Assembly: GCA_021234535.1 (NCBI GenBank)
Contig: SFZH01000008.1
Coordinates: 25,436,455 to 25,500,454 of the forward strand
Origin: Stichopus chloronotus
Lineage: Eukaryota > Echinodermata > Holothuroidea > Aspidochirotida > Stichopodidae
Reading direction: 5' to 3'
DNA length: 64,000 nt
Shown here: positions 10,501-21,629 of the stretch, one piece after another
How positions within the stretch are numbered: position 1 is the stretch's first letter
How the letters are laid out: the number at the start of each line of letters is the position of its first letter
Notes under the pieces: model-generated
What the model was told of the DNA's origin: nothing
Databases searched by the model: none
The model's input: the letters and a program-made list of their open reading frames with translations, nothing else
Program-made: the position numbers and the translations under genes

Positions 10501-12300
10501 GTCACCTTGTCCAAAGGGAACTACCCTTAAGCAGGGAAATATTTATCATGTTGTTTTTTTCAGACTTTTAACCACAATTTGCTGTCAGGAACTTTCTATT
10601 CACTTTACTACCTTGGTTGAGTAATAGATATATCAGTACCACAATTTTCATAGGTGGTTTACATCGGTGGTATACATTGTTGCATTCTGTTTTCCTTATG
10701 ATATGGTTGCTTTCCTTCTCCCTCCTGTAGCTTTAGTTTAAAGTGATTGTATACGTGTGTTTGGGAAAAAAGGGAGCATTGGCAAGGAATCAAAAAGTCC
10801 TTTGACTTTCGATTTGTGTAATGTAATTGTTTTATATTTTTGCAACACAAGTCAGAGACTTTTTGTTTATTCGTACCGTGCTAAGCAATATGCTAGTTTT
10901 ATAATTGTGTTGTTTGAATATAAAACAAATTCATTTTCTACAGTTTTTTTACTTCTGTTACATATTTTACGTATTTTATATACGTATGCAGTATCAATAA
11001 TGATGAAAATATGCTTCCATGAGGAGATTACAAAAATAATTCTTTCCATTTTATTCTCTTCCTTGCATTAATTAACCAAAGGATGTATCTAAACCAAGTG
11101 TAAGTTCTGTCATTTGTTGACTTCTGCCAGTGTGAACGGTTATTTGGCAAGATAAAGTAATCAATTGTTTCATATTCCAGAGGCTCATTTCCACTGCAGT
11201 CCTCTCTTGGAACTGTAATGTGATGGAAAAGATACAAAAAAGGTTTAATTTGTAAGTAATGCATAATCTTAAAATGAGAGTTGATCCTTTTATTATGAGT
11301 GTTGTATTTGATGAAGAGGTTATAGCGACATTGGCGATAGGAGAAATAAGATAAAGACATATTGATAAAGTAATATATATGGGAAAGGAATATTTAAAGA
11401 ATCAAACAGATATAAAAATATAACAAGAGTTTTATTGGATGCTATTTACAGTAAATGGTCGAAGTAAACATCACCTTGTACTGCCGTAATTGGCTGTGAT
11501 CGGCGCCATGATTTTGATCTTTTTCCTGGTAGTGTAAATAGCAGTGAGTCTTTTATCTCTGCTTTAAATGAAAACCATGGTGCTTATTTCTTGTAAGAGT
11601 AAGAAACATTAACAGATGTTAGAAAGTTTGATGCAACACTGCAAAAAGAGCAAAATCGTGGCTTTGTTTCTCTACGAGAAGAGAAATTTGGCCATTGCAG
11701 AGTCACATAACTTCAAGACAATGTCACAAACTTCCATATAAATTTGGTATCCACAGTATGTCACCATGGTTTAGCGATAGTGTTTCTGCACCATAAAATT
11801 AACTGGGTCATGAATTATGCATGGCCCATCAGGCTTCTTTTACCCTTAGAATCTCTCTGTTCCTCAGTGTAAAATTGTCATAGTGGGTATTGCTTTGTAT
11901 GGTTACTCTAAAGTATTATTCACTGTGACTTGCAGTATCAGGTTGTGAAGGTTCACAACCTTGCAGTTGACAATCTTAATTTCTCAAATGCTTGGAGTAC
12001 ACTGGAGCCTGATAGTGAGGCCATTGGACAGATAATATTACACCTCTGAATCTGCTCTCTCCACCCGCATCTCTCTTCAAAACTTGTAATGAGACTAGAA
12101 AATACTGAATGTTGTTAACATTGCGATCAATCCCTCAAGAGCAAATAAATCAGACTGCACTTGTTTGCAGTTATAAAATTTTATTCCTTTGAAGTAGATT
12201 ATATCTGTTTTTGCTTGTCTATTTGCTGTTTTCTCTGTTACCTGACAGTGATAAATTTTACCGAAGATAACTGACTTTTGTATTGTCATCTTGTGGTGTA
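7590..12300. other. AT-rich noncoding stretch
   Basis: No ORF here has recognisable protein character. A poly(C) tract lies at 9731-9745. A diverged copy of the CCCTATTG repeat family lies around 9890-10085. Terminal-exon-like open segments at about 8538 (after CTCTTTTTGCAG) and 9148 (after TACCTTTGCAG) are short and unsupported. Confidence 0.5.
9731..9745 (+). repeat. Poly(C) tract
   Basis: Fifteen consecutive C, one of many mononucleotide C or G runs in this window. Confidence 0.95.
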
Positions 12301-12305
12301 CGCAG

Positions 12306-12463
12306 ACACAAACGAAATGATGTGTCAAGTTTGGAGCTATGAAGGAAAGATACATTCTCTCAGTCAATCCTCAGATGATATCATACATGTTCATCGCTTC
12401 TCAAGAGGTACCGTCCTAACCATTGTGGTACATCTGGCTGTCACGTCATGTGCTATCATGTAG
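12306..12463 (+). CDS. Candidate alternative terminal exon with hydrophobic C-terminus
   Basis: After GTGTACGCAG a phase-1 entry stays open for 52 codons to TAG. The reading is polar (TNEMMCQVWSYEG, SQSSDDIIHVH) and ends in a hydrophobic tail (TVLTIVVHLAVTSCAIM) right at the stop. That arrangement resembles a GPI-attachment signal. It could serve gene A as an alternative 3' end, or be chance. No AATAAA lies close behind; the nearest is inside a MITE. Confidence 0.2.
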
Positions 12464-12625
12464 AAAAGGTCTACTGGAGACGTGATTTTAGCACATTGTG
12501 GAAATTCTGTGAGGACTAGGTGATTCTCTCGTTCAGAATCAGATCTAAACTTAAAATACTTTTCAAATGAAATTGTAAAGTTCCTCCTAAAAATGCCCTG
12601 CAATAATTACATACCTCGATTCAGT

Positions 12626-12697
12626 CCCCCCCCCCCCCCTGCATGCTCCTCCGACTCCTCGAATCCATAACCCCCCACCCCACACACACACACACGC
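12626..12697 (+). repeat. Poly(C) tract and AC microsatellite
   Basis: C14 at 12626-12639, then CCCCACCCC leading into an (AC)n run near 12680-12693. Confidence 0.9.
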
Positions 12698-12752
12698 ACG
12701 CTCCTCCCTCTTGTTGAATAATAATACGCCACACACTAAGAAAAAGGACTCT

Positions 12753-13106
12753 TTAAAAAAAAGGGAAATAGGGCATTTAGAACATACCAACATGACATAC
12801 AAAGAAAATAGCTTTAATCATTATTAAACCATTCAGTCTCATCAATAAACATCTGCAACAGCTTCATCTCCTCAAAACATGCGTGCGTTGAGTAACGGAA
12901 GATGCATGATTTGAATTTTGAAAAGTTTGGGTGAACAAATTATTGTTGAGTAACAAACAACTGAATTTCTATCTGTGAGAAACTTAGTTCTTGAAAAGAA
13001 GGCTTCTGTCCTTCCTTATTGTAGAAACCTATCATTCTATGTCCACAAACATTGGTTTTGAAAATATGTTTGTTTCCCGTGAAACGAACGCCTTATTTCC
13101 CTTTAA
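12753..13106 (+). mobile_element. MITE-1 copy 1 (TTAA-associated)
   Basis: About 350 bp with inverted ends: left AGGGAAATAGGGCATTT (preceded by an A-expanded TTTAA), right complement of AGGGAAATAAGGCGTTC followed by TTAA. The internal sequence (CATTCAGTCTCATCAATAAA, GTAACGGAAGATGCAT, GAAAAGTTTGGGTGAACAAA) matches copies at 48682-49040 and 49316-49640. There is no coding capacity, so it would be mobilised in trans. Confidence 0.8.
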
Positions 13107-13284
13107 ATTTAAGTGATGATTGTAGGGTTTAACCTGTCAAACCTAAGTTGTTCCTGTCAATTATTCTCAAAGACGGTATACCCTACACATGGCACACACA
13201 AACAGTGATTAAAGTGATCGTCCAAAAATCCCAGGATATGGGCCCTTTGCCCCATTAAGACAATTTGTGAAAGGAAGTAGGTCC

Positions 13285-13735
13285 CAGGCGGTCCATTCTG
13301 CCGTATAATTTCAAATTCTTCTTTCGTAACAACAAAAAGTGTAAAGTATACGATAATGAAGTGGTTGACAGTTTTCATTCAGTATTCCTTTGAACAAACC
13401 AACCGGAAGCAGCTAATTCTCACATCATATCTTACATGTTTAGGTGTGGGATGCACCTATATAGTCCGCCTCCCAGAATTCCCATAATGATAAACATGTA
13501 TGATATCATGTGGGGATTGTCTGTGTGAAGTACACTAGCGTTGAATATTCATTAAATCAACTCAGGTTCACTGACTCTGAAATGATGTGATCAGATTGTA
13601 GGTTATTTGTAAATACAGTGTTTCCTTTCATCAAATACTAGCATTACCAAGGAGTAGTGACGACTTGAGTAGGAAGTATACACAAATGATACCTGTACTG
13701 TTGCATATTCACCACGTAGGCGCTTCCTTCTGGTT
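13285..13735 (+). repeat. Interspersed repeat R2, copy 1
   Basis: Shared with 28990-29335 in the same orientation: TTTCAAATTCTTCT, ACAGTTTTCATTCA, the ACGACTTGAGTAG stretch and CTGTACTGTTGCATATTCA occur in the same order with similar spacing. The function or class is unknown. Confidence 0.75.
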
Positions 13736-13739
13736 TTTC

Positions 13740-16700
13740 AGTACGCACGAAATCACTTAACGAACCAAAGCCAAACATTCACTGAACTGACAGACCTTGT
13801 ATAATGCTCAAAATGGCAAAGTAAAAATGGGAATCCCAAGGTTATTCTGGCCATCAATATACGAGCGGGGGTACTCCAATGGAGTCACAATTAAAAGCTG
13901 GGTCTCACCATTCAGGCAACTTGGTCAATAATTCCAAATTCGGGTAAAAGTAACCTCTGCCCCATACTTACCCTAATCCTTGCCCCCCCCCCCCCCTTCC
14001 CGACATAGACCAAACCCTATTATTCTATCAGTATAAGACTATATCATCAAAAATACAACACAAACTTACAACAGCTAGAAGAAAGAAAACACAAACTTGA
14101 TGCAAATGCCTGAAGCCCTATATTTTCACGTTAAATATCTGAGCGCTATGCTAAGTACTTCCAGCATTAATATTGACGATTATTAAAATTCCTTTCCAAT
14201 TGTCGGGGACTTTATTCTGCCCACATCACTGAAATGATCATGGTGCTGTGTATTACACAAACTTGTCATCTGAGTCATTATGTAAGCATTATATTTATGA
14301 AGTTCCTTACTGTCCGTCTACCGTTCATTTTCAAGATTTACTTTGTAACCACAAGTTTAATCTCCATGGAAACTGCCGTTCACACAGAGCTAATATTAGA
14401 AGCATTGTTGCCGTTCCCAACGATATAGTGCAATTTCCATGGCTTCTTGAAGAAAAAAATCCATTGGAATTTATGCTAGTAAATTTGGCAAGGTGCCAGA
14501 GAACAACGACCCACACACAGTGGAATTTCCATTCCTGGATCATTGTAAAATCTATTACAATGATATCCATTTAAATTTATTGTATTAGCTTTGGCAAGGT
14601 GCCAGAAAACACTGAAAGCTCTGGGAGTGGTGAAATTCTTGAATCGAAAGCGATCTTAGGACGTGGATTACCGTTCTTTGGTGTCCTTACTCTAAACTTT
14701 GTTGGTTCGGGTTTTAACTTTTAGGTTATACTGATCGATATAGCGATTTTATTTTACAGGCGTGTGGCATATTCGATGGAAGTCTCTGAATTGAGAATTC
14801 CTTGCTGTAAAGAGTCGTGAATTTAATTTTTATTTTGAAGGGCCTTTGTGCAGTGCCGTCCTTTCATTAGCTTGACCTCATAACATATTGCCTTGTCATC
14901 CCCCTACAGTTTCAATTGTCCATCGTGTGGTTCATTTTAAGGAAACTTAAAGCAAATGGGCAGTGGCCCTAACTTTAGGCCTATTCTGAATTCAGGATTC
15001 AGCGAATTATAAATCTTGCGAATATCCTTCAGGATACTGTTGTGTATTCAAAGAAAATAACGTGCATTGAAATTTAGCAATACAATGAGAAAAATGTTGT
15101 CACTTGATGCCAAAGTGCCATCAATAAATTAGGATAGGGGACTAAGGTACTAATGCAACTTGGGGTGGCTGCATTTTCCCCACACGTACTATGAATTGGA
15201 TGCAGGGAGCTCTGCCAAGGAAGGGGACTCAGGTGTTTCATGTTCTACACGATAATATGAGTCGATGTAGGAGAGTGATAGTACATTAATATTTTATTGT
15301 TGGGAGAGATCGGCCTTTAATTCCATTATTCCAATCCAAAATGAATTGAATAACATATGGACATGACGTTGTAAATTAAAATCGAAAGTGTCACATCAAG
15401 GTAACGATGAATATCAACCCGGTTCGCATCGCAATTTGCCACCCACGAAAGCCCATTCAATTTTACGTGCCATATGCGTCTTGATAATTGCGACTGACTC
15501 GAATTTTCCCCGGTCCATTTAATATCATGTCTTCCTCGAACTTTGCTATATCCACATATAGGCAAGTGCACTTTTCGAGTGTTCATTGTTTTGGAATCTG
15601 CTATTGTCAAAATATGAGTGATTGTTAACCAATTTAAACATTGATTATCAAAATATTTAACTGTTTGTTCATAATACTTTGCCAAGTAGCAAACCGGATT
15701 TATCATGCAAGCTGTGAATAAACAAACACTGACAAAAACATACAGACGAAACTGCTTTTGCAGTCATTTCCTGGTGCATGCACCAATGGTCTGTTATAAT
15801 ACTATTGTTACTGTTAATTTATATGTATACCAAACATCAACCTATCTTTCACAGTTTATGTTTGAGGAATAGTGTACAGTTAAAATTGCAACAACTATAA
15901 GTGACCTTTAATTTACTTTTACACCACCCTTTCACGGTTCTTGCGTGAAGTTCACTTTCAGTATAAATGTTGCTTTGCCGGAGTTTTGTCTTAGTCCACG
16001 TGATAGAAAAACAGAGAACGATACAGCGGTCGGCAGTATCATGTATTCTTTCCTGAAACACATTATATGAATAATCGTGATAGTGTGCTGTTGCGTAACT
16101 CCCGTTGTCGCATCCGGTGTAGTCACCGGCTACCACCCACGCCCTCCCACAGTATAAAATCGATGAAGTTTAATATTTTGTTCCTTGCCAATTTTATTGC
16201 CAATGTAACCTTGAAGCCGACCCTTTCCGTAACTATAGGTAAAGGATTCACTGAGTTATTTCTCTATAGTGTTTTCCCGCTAGGTACAGTTGACTACTTT
16301 TATTTCTTTTTCTCCCACAGTTTATGTCACTACCACATTTTTTCTTTTTACTATTTTGTGCTCAATCTTCTCTCAGTCACTTTGTTATTGCGGTCATGAT
16401 ATTTCTTTTCTTCCTTCCAATGGTCTCTTGCTTGTTCACTTTTTGTCTGTGTTGTACTTGTTTAGATATCGATCTAAAACATTGTCTGCCTGGTGTTGTT
16501 AACATGACTTTTGAATTTGAAAGTGACTAATGAAAGTGAGGCTGTACAATACTGCATAGTTTGCAACAGACTGTGTCGGTGAATGGATATCACCAGTCAG
16601 CTGCGGTACAATGTGCATAGGTGTACCGGGAAGATATTTCACAGGTGGAGTGGAGGGTTTTGCCCTGAAAATGTTGCACATTGCTCTGATTTTCTCCTTC

Positions 16701-17440
16701 TGCGACAGCACTCAGGATGGCTAGACGGGTATGGATGACACTACAAGTTTAAACGAAGAAAGAACAAGTAATGAAATTTGGATGATGCCCTGCTGTGTGC
16801 GCTAAGTATCGCCTATGATAACCTTATAGGCCTACTCCATATGTTCAGCCGCATGCTTTGTACAATTAATCAGCATTTTGCCCTGTTGGCAAACGCCGCC
16901 GCACTGCCCATTCCCTCCACCCCCCCCTGCCCTGAAAATGGAAGCCTAGCTAGTGTCAGTGCCCTGAAATAGGCATTTTGCCCTACCCTGTGATGGCTGG
17001 ACCCCTGCCCCAGTCCTATGGTCATGCCGTGTTGACAGCGCATTGGCACGGATTCTGGTAAGGACCAGAGCCCTCTCTGTCTACGGCTCTGGTAAGGACA
17101 GAGGACAGGTGACGTCATTCCCGGCAAAGTATACAGTATTCGGAACTGTACATGATATCCCACGTTCCTGACACTTTGTTTTGACCAAACGCATCGTTTC
17201 GAATTTGCTTTGATTTGTTTTCTTCCGTTTCCATTCCCTAGCATTGCAGGCTAATTGCCATTCATACGTGATCATTGACGAAAAGTCATAAACGAGGTTT
17301 GGATCTTGGAAGTGTTAAACGGCAAACAATCTGATAGGTATATTTGCCAAAACTTTCCTTGTACATTACGAGACTCCACCCAGATAACATAAAGTGAGCA
17401 GCCAACTTGGACAAGTGTCCCCCACAGTTATTCAAGACAA
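13740..17440. other. Noncoding stretch, no gene recognised
   Basis: Open frames up to about 126 codons (minus strand, 15326-15706) show no motif I know and no paired splice signals. A poly(C) tract lies at 13983-13996. TTGGCAAGGTGCCAGA occurs twice about 106 bp apart (about 14486 and 14592). A 14-bp perfect palindrome TGGTGCATGCACCA lies at 15772-15785. Confidence 0.45.
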
Positions 17441-17599
17441 ATCTACAGATTATTCAAGACAGATCATCAATGATCCAGAGAGATCAAGAGAAACATTTTG
17501 GTGACTTGCGTCAGCAAAGGTGCCAGTGCAGTCAGGTTGGCGTGGGTGTGTTGTGATGGGATGGGGTACGCTCTGACTCTGTATTGGAAAATCGGACGA

Positions 17600-17770
17600 A
17601 AGGTCAAACCTGTTAGGTGCTTCGCCATGTTGAGAAGGTGTGCCCTATTGTTTTTGGTGGAGGCCAAAAGTCATCACGAAGAACCTTTGGCACTAACTTT
17701 GAAAACCTTTTTAATACGATATCTCTATGGTCTAAAGTTTGGACAAAGCTTCAGTATACTTAGTGTGTGT
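17600..17770 (+). repeat. CCCTATTGTTTTTGGTG repeat family member
   Basis: GCCCTATTGTTTTTGGTGGA, CAAAAGTCAT, then AAAACCTTTTTAATACGATA resemble the elements near 2586 and 58680 in order and wording. Confidence 0.55.
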
Positions 17771-17791
17771 ATTGATGCATTATGGTAGTAA

Positions 17792-17805
17792 GGTCCACGT
17801 GGACC
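17792..17805. repeat. Perfect 14-bp palindrome
   Basis: GGTCCACGTGGACC, with an E-box (CACGTG) at its centre. It lies at the left end of the 270-bp repeat block. Confidence 0.9.
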
Positions 17806-17809
17806 ACAT

Positions 17810-18840
17810 GGGAGATTTAATGCTATCACGCAAAATACCTTTTCTCGTAAAGATTTTATGGTATTAAGTTGAAATTTTGTCACAGTATTACTTTGGTGGA
17901 GGTTTTTTCCAGGTTGTTCAGGATTATTGGTCCCATGTGGGCTGTATGGACCATTTTATGACATCATGCAATACAGTATGCTTCTCTTCTAGTGCATAGT
18001 TTGCCCAACAATGTGAAAGGTTTGTTAAATTAGTACTGTGGAGTGGAACCCAGGGTGTTCAGGATTTGGGCGCAAAATCCAATGGGCCATATGGGCCGTC
18101 TTATGAAATCATGCAAAATGCTTCTCCTACAGATTGTATGGTATTAAGTTGAAATTGTGTTATATCCCTACTATGGCAATGGGCCCTTCACGTTGATCAG
18201 GAATATTGGTCCGATACAGAGGCATGTGGACTATTTTATAAAACCATGCATTTCTCCATATTTTGCTTTACAATGTGAAAGGTCTGTCAAATTCACATTG
18301 TGGTAGTGGATCCTGGGGTGTTCAGGATTTCGGGGTCCAAGGTCCAAACGGTCAATATGGGCCCTTTTATGAAATCGTGCAAAATAACTCTTCTATCGCA
18401 AATTGTGTGGTATTAAGTTGAAATTGTCTCACATTCCTTCTATGGTAGAAGTTCCTTCGGGTTGTTCAGGATTGTTCGAACTCTTTGGGGATGTGATAAA
18501 TCGTGCATTAACCTTGATTACGAGTATGAAGTTGAACTAATCTTAGCCAAGGAACCAAAGTCCCCCTCTAAGGTTTGTATGAAACCATGCAAAATACTTC
18601 TACAGACGTTAAATAACATTGTCTATGGTTTGTCACATTAGTACTATGGAAGAATTTCCATCTTGGTGTTTGTCATTATTCGCGTTTAGTGTTCGAAATG
18701 GGCCATTTTATACAATCATGAAATATGTTTCTTTTTCTACAGATTTTAGTGGAAGGTGCGTCACATTAGCGCTCGGGTAAATGTGGGATGTTCAGGATAT
18801 GAGGGTTCATGGTAATAACTTGTCCATATCGGCTATTGTA
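17810..18840 (+). repeat. Degenerate tandem repeat, about 270-bp period
   Basis: ATGGTATTAAGTTGAAATT occurs at about 17859, 18139 and 18409. ACAATGTGAAAGG occurs at about 18010 and 18271. Each unit holds two related halves that include GTTCAGGAT, a GGCCATATGGGCC-like segment and TTTTATGAAATCATGCAAAA. Drift is strong after about 18500. No open frame crosses it. Confidence 0.8.
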
Positions 18841-19011
18841 CAAAATCAAAGTGCCCCTCAGTTTTTTCTTTATAATTTACATTACATATTTGCAAGGATG
18901 CCATAGTGCCCTTGGGCTCTTGCTGGGCCTTGTACCCTGACATAGTACGGTCTACTCCAAAGCCAGTGTATGCTATCCAGACCAGAAGTCAAACTAACCA
19001 CATGGGGTTAA

Positions 19012-19630
19012 AGGGGAAATCAGGGTTAATTTTCACAATTTATTTCAATACAATTCCCCACCGGTATCGTAGAATGAGTTATAACTAACAAATATGGTCA
19101 AGATTATCTCAAAACATATGGACAATTTTGGAAACGAGTCAAATTCACAAAAACTCGGTGAAGAACTCCGAAAGTCTGTAAAATCCATATTCATCGAATC
19201 AAATATGAATTAGCAATACTACCGCCTTTTCAGGGTTAAGGAAGTGGGGCTTCCTTTTTCAGTGTGCTGTACGTATCATCAGCTATCACCAAACTCTTGT
19301 TTACTTAGCATTGCGCGATGCACGAACAGCATTGGAACGGTAAACATTCGTATATTGTTTATTTTATTATGTTTGTTTACATAACGTCATCTCAGTTTTA
19401 CGCTGTGATTGCTCATCGTATAGAGGAGGCTGTCTTGTCTTGTATATGAACGTTTATTTTTTGTACCCGACAAGTATTAAGAGTTCTCATTCAACAGTAC
19501 TTTACGCAGTAATTACCGTTTCTTCTACCTCCAAACACCTCCCCAACGTCTCTACATTTCGGTGAACAATCAGTTTAGAAAGAAAGATCAACTTAAGTTA
19601 AATTTTCTCAGTCAAACCCTGATTTCCCCT
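19012..19630. mobile_element. Nonautonomous DNA element MITE-2 (TTAA-type ends)
   Basis: About 620 bp with matching inverted ends: AGGGGAAATCAGGGTT at the left and its complement at the right. The left flank is TTAA and the right flank TGAA, a possible four-base target duplication with one change. The right half recurs in inverted orientation at 44463-44662 (CAGTCAAACCCT, TTCTCATTCAACAGTA and TATGAACG segments). There is no transposase ORF. Confidence 0.7.
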
Positions 19631-19639
19631 TGAAGGGGG

Positions 19640-21250
19640 GAGTGAGGTTTGCCAAAGTGCTCTAATTTTTAGCTCCTTGCAGAATGTATTACTTCAATGA
19701 GACGCAGTACCTTACGTGATACTGTGAATTGTCATCGTACATTTAGTAAAACTAAAGGTGAACTGTAGTGAGTGCTACTATTAGAGAGTTAACCACCGAA
19801 TTCAGGTACCGCAGTAATCCCTGCCTTAGTTTACAATGAGATGACGAGTTGTAATTATCGATGTTCCTCCCCCCCCCCCCCTTTCTCTTTAAAGAATGAG
19901 GTTTTTTAAGGGATAAATGAGAAAAAAAAACGTAATAATGTCAATTTAAATGTTATAACGCGACTATTTTGGCCTTTGTTTGATTGATGACTCCACTCGT
20001 GCAGGGTTTTATTATCGAGAGGCCTTATGGCATGTTAAACATTGAAATAGCAAACATTCACAGAGGAAGTGAATTGAACTTTGTCTATGGTGGGATGATT
20101 TGGTACATGGTTTCATTGATCAATCTATACTTTGATTCTTGCATCGCTGCATGCGGTATGTTAAATCACCGAGTCTCTTTCATACAGTCTCCTTATGAAT
20201 CAGGGTTAACGTTGTATTGGAGAACTGCCAAGTTAGGTAATACAGCGGAACAAACGTGAAAGGAAGACAGACATTGAAAAAGACAGGCAGACAGACAGAG
20301 AAAGACGACAATTTAAAATGAAACAGAGTCTGAGAAAGTTCGGTGATAAGAAAGTTCGGTGATCAAATTGTCGTTGGATTGCAGATAATATGTCCACGAT
20401 ACAAGATGTAGCGTATATGGGCCCAATATAGTCTGTGGATTGGTATACTAGATCAGTCAGGTGTATACTTAATAGTGCTTGTCTCCTAAAGATCATGTGC
20501 TGAAGATGGGCTCGTGTGGGCCAATTACTGATCACTCGAACCGGATCATCAAAGAGCACAGGGCCGTGTGTCAAGAAGTGACATATTTTTTCCTATACAT
20601 ATAAATTTGTTTTTGTGACATACTCTTAATATTGCATTTGTGAAGAAAGAAGTGAATAAATGAAAAAAAAAAGACTTGAATCCATACACTCTCATGGAAA
20701 ACTTAATGGCGCAAATACATGTCCCCCAGCTGCCTCCTAATTAATCAAACATATGGAAAGCGTCACTACTACTGAGACAAAGATCACGGAGCTCCTCAAC
20801 ACCCTTCCTCCCCCCCCCCCCCCCCCCCGCCCTCCTCTGCTTTCTGCTCCTCCTCCTCCTCCTCCTCGTCGATCAAAGTCAGTTTAGCCAAGATTTCTTA
20901 GTGTAGCCGTAGTTGGCTCGTAACTGCTTCAACTACTAAACCAAACAACATACCCCATCACCCTCCTCAACCTTCCTCAAATACTATTCCAAGGACTGAA
21001 CTTTGGCATCAGAGTGATCCTCAAGCTATAAATTAGGCTACCTCATTTTCCTTACCAACTTTGAAAGATGGATTTCTGGAATAAAACCGGATGTTTTTTA
21101 ACCGGACAAAACGTCTAATTACACCAGTTCCATGTGTTTAGAGAGGTAATTATACATCGGACTGAATTCAAGACCTTGACACATGATAAGCATGTTAAAA
21201 CGAACCAGAAGCGGCACCAAGATTTTCGCTGCACATGGAGGACAAAAGAA
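19640..21250. other. Noncoding stretch, no gene recognised
   Basis: Poly(C) tracts lie at 19869-19881 and 20810-20828; the second is the longest C run in the window and is followed by TCCTCC repeats. The open frames of about 90-113 codons at 19984-20574 show no recognisable domain. Confidence 0.45.
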
Positions 21251-21254
21251 ACTA

Positions 21255-21412
21255 TTGGGAGGGGCAAAATTTCGCGCCTAGTGCGAAATCGAGCGCGAAG
21301 CGCGGGTTTAGTGAGTGGAGTCCAGGGGCCCGTCTTGAGGGCCCCTGACGGGGACCAGAACAAAGTCTCTGTGGCCGGGGTCCAGGGGGAGAAGTCCCCG
21401 GAGGCCTAAAGG
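21255..21412 (+). repeat. GC-rich hairpin repeat, copy 1
   Basis: It starts at GGGAGGGGCAAAATTTCGCG and contains GAGCGCGAAGCGCG and a hairpin CAGGGGCCC-loop-GGGCCCCTG, then GTCCAGGGGGAGAAGTCCCC. The same series occurs at 54040-54196. GC content is far above the surroundings. A related trailing segment ending in CCGCCACTG (here about 21610-21626) also follows the second copy. Confidence 0.8.
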
Positions 21413-21629
21413 TTGTAGCATATATCTTTGGGTGAAAAATTAAGTCTCATGGACTTAATGTTAGAAGAGAGAGGTAAATGCAAAATTATGAATATGGAAT
21501 AGACATACAATGTACGTATTTAATAGGCCACTTCAGCAGAGTGGTGGGGCAATTGGGGGCAAAGGTGTTAACTTTGGGGGAAATGTCCCCATATCCCGCC
21601 ACCCATCCTTGGTGCCGCCACTGATTACA

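Noticed and set aside
14622..14655. GGTGAAATTCTTGAATCG resembles a conserved piece of 18S rRNA
   Set aside because: The match is under 20 bases and the flanks do not follow rRNA in either direction, so there is no rRNA gene.
15326..15706. 126-codon open frame on the minus strand
   Set aside because: It has no recognisable motif, no hydrophobic or low-complexity signature of a known class and no splice context. This length is expected by chance among many frames.
16290..16530. Hydrophobic open frames in three registers
   Set aside because: A T/C-rich tract gives Phe/Leu/Ser-rich translations in every frame, which is a composition artefact.
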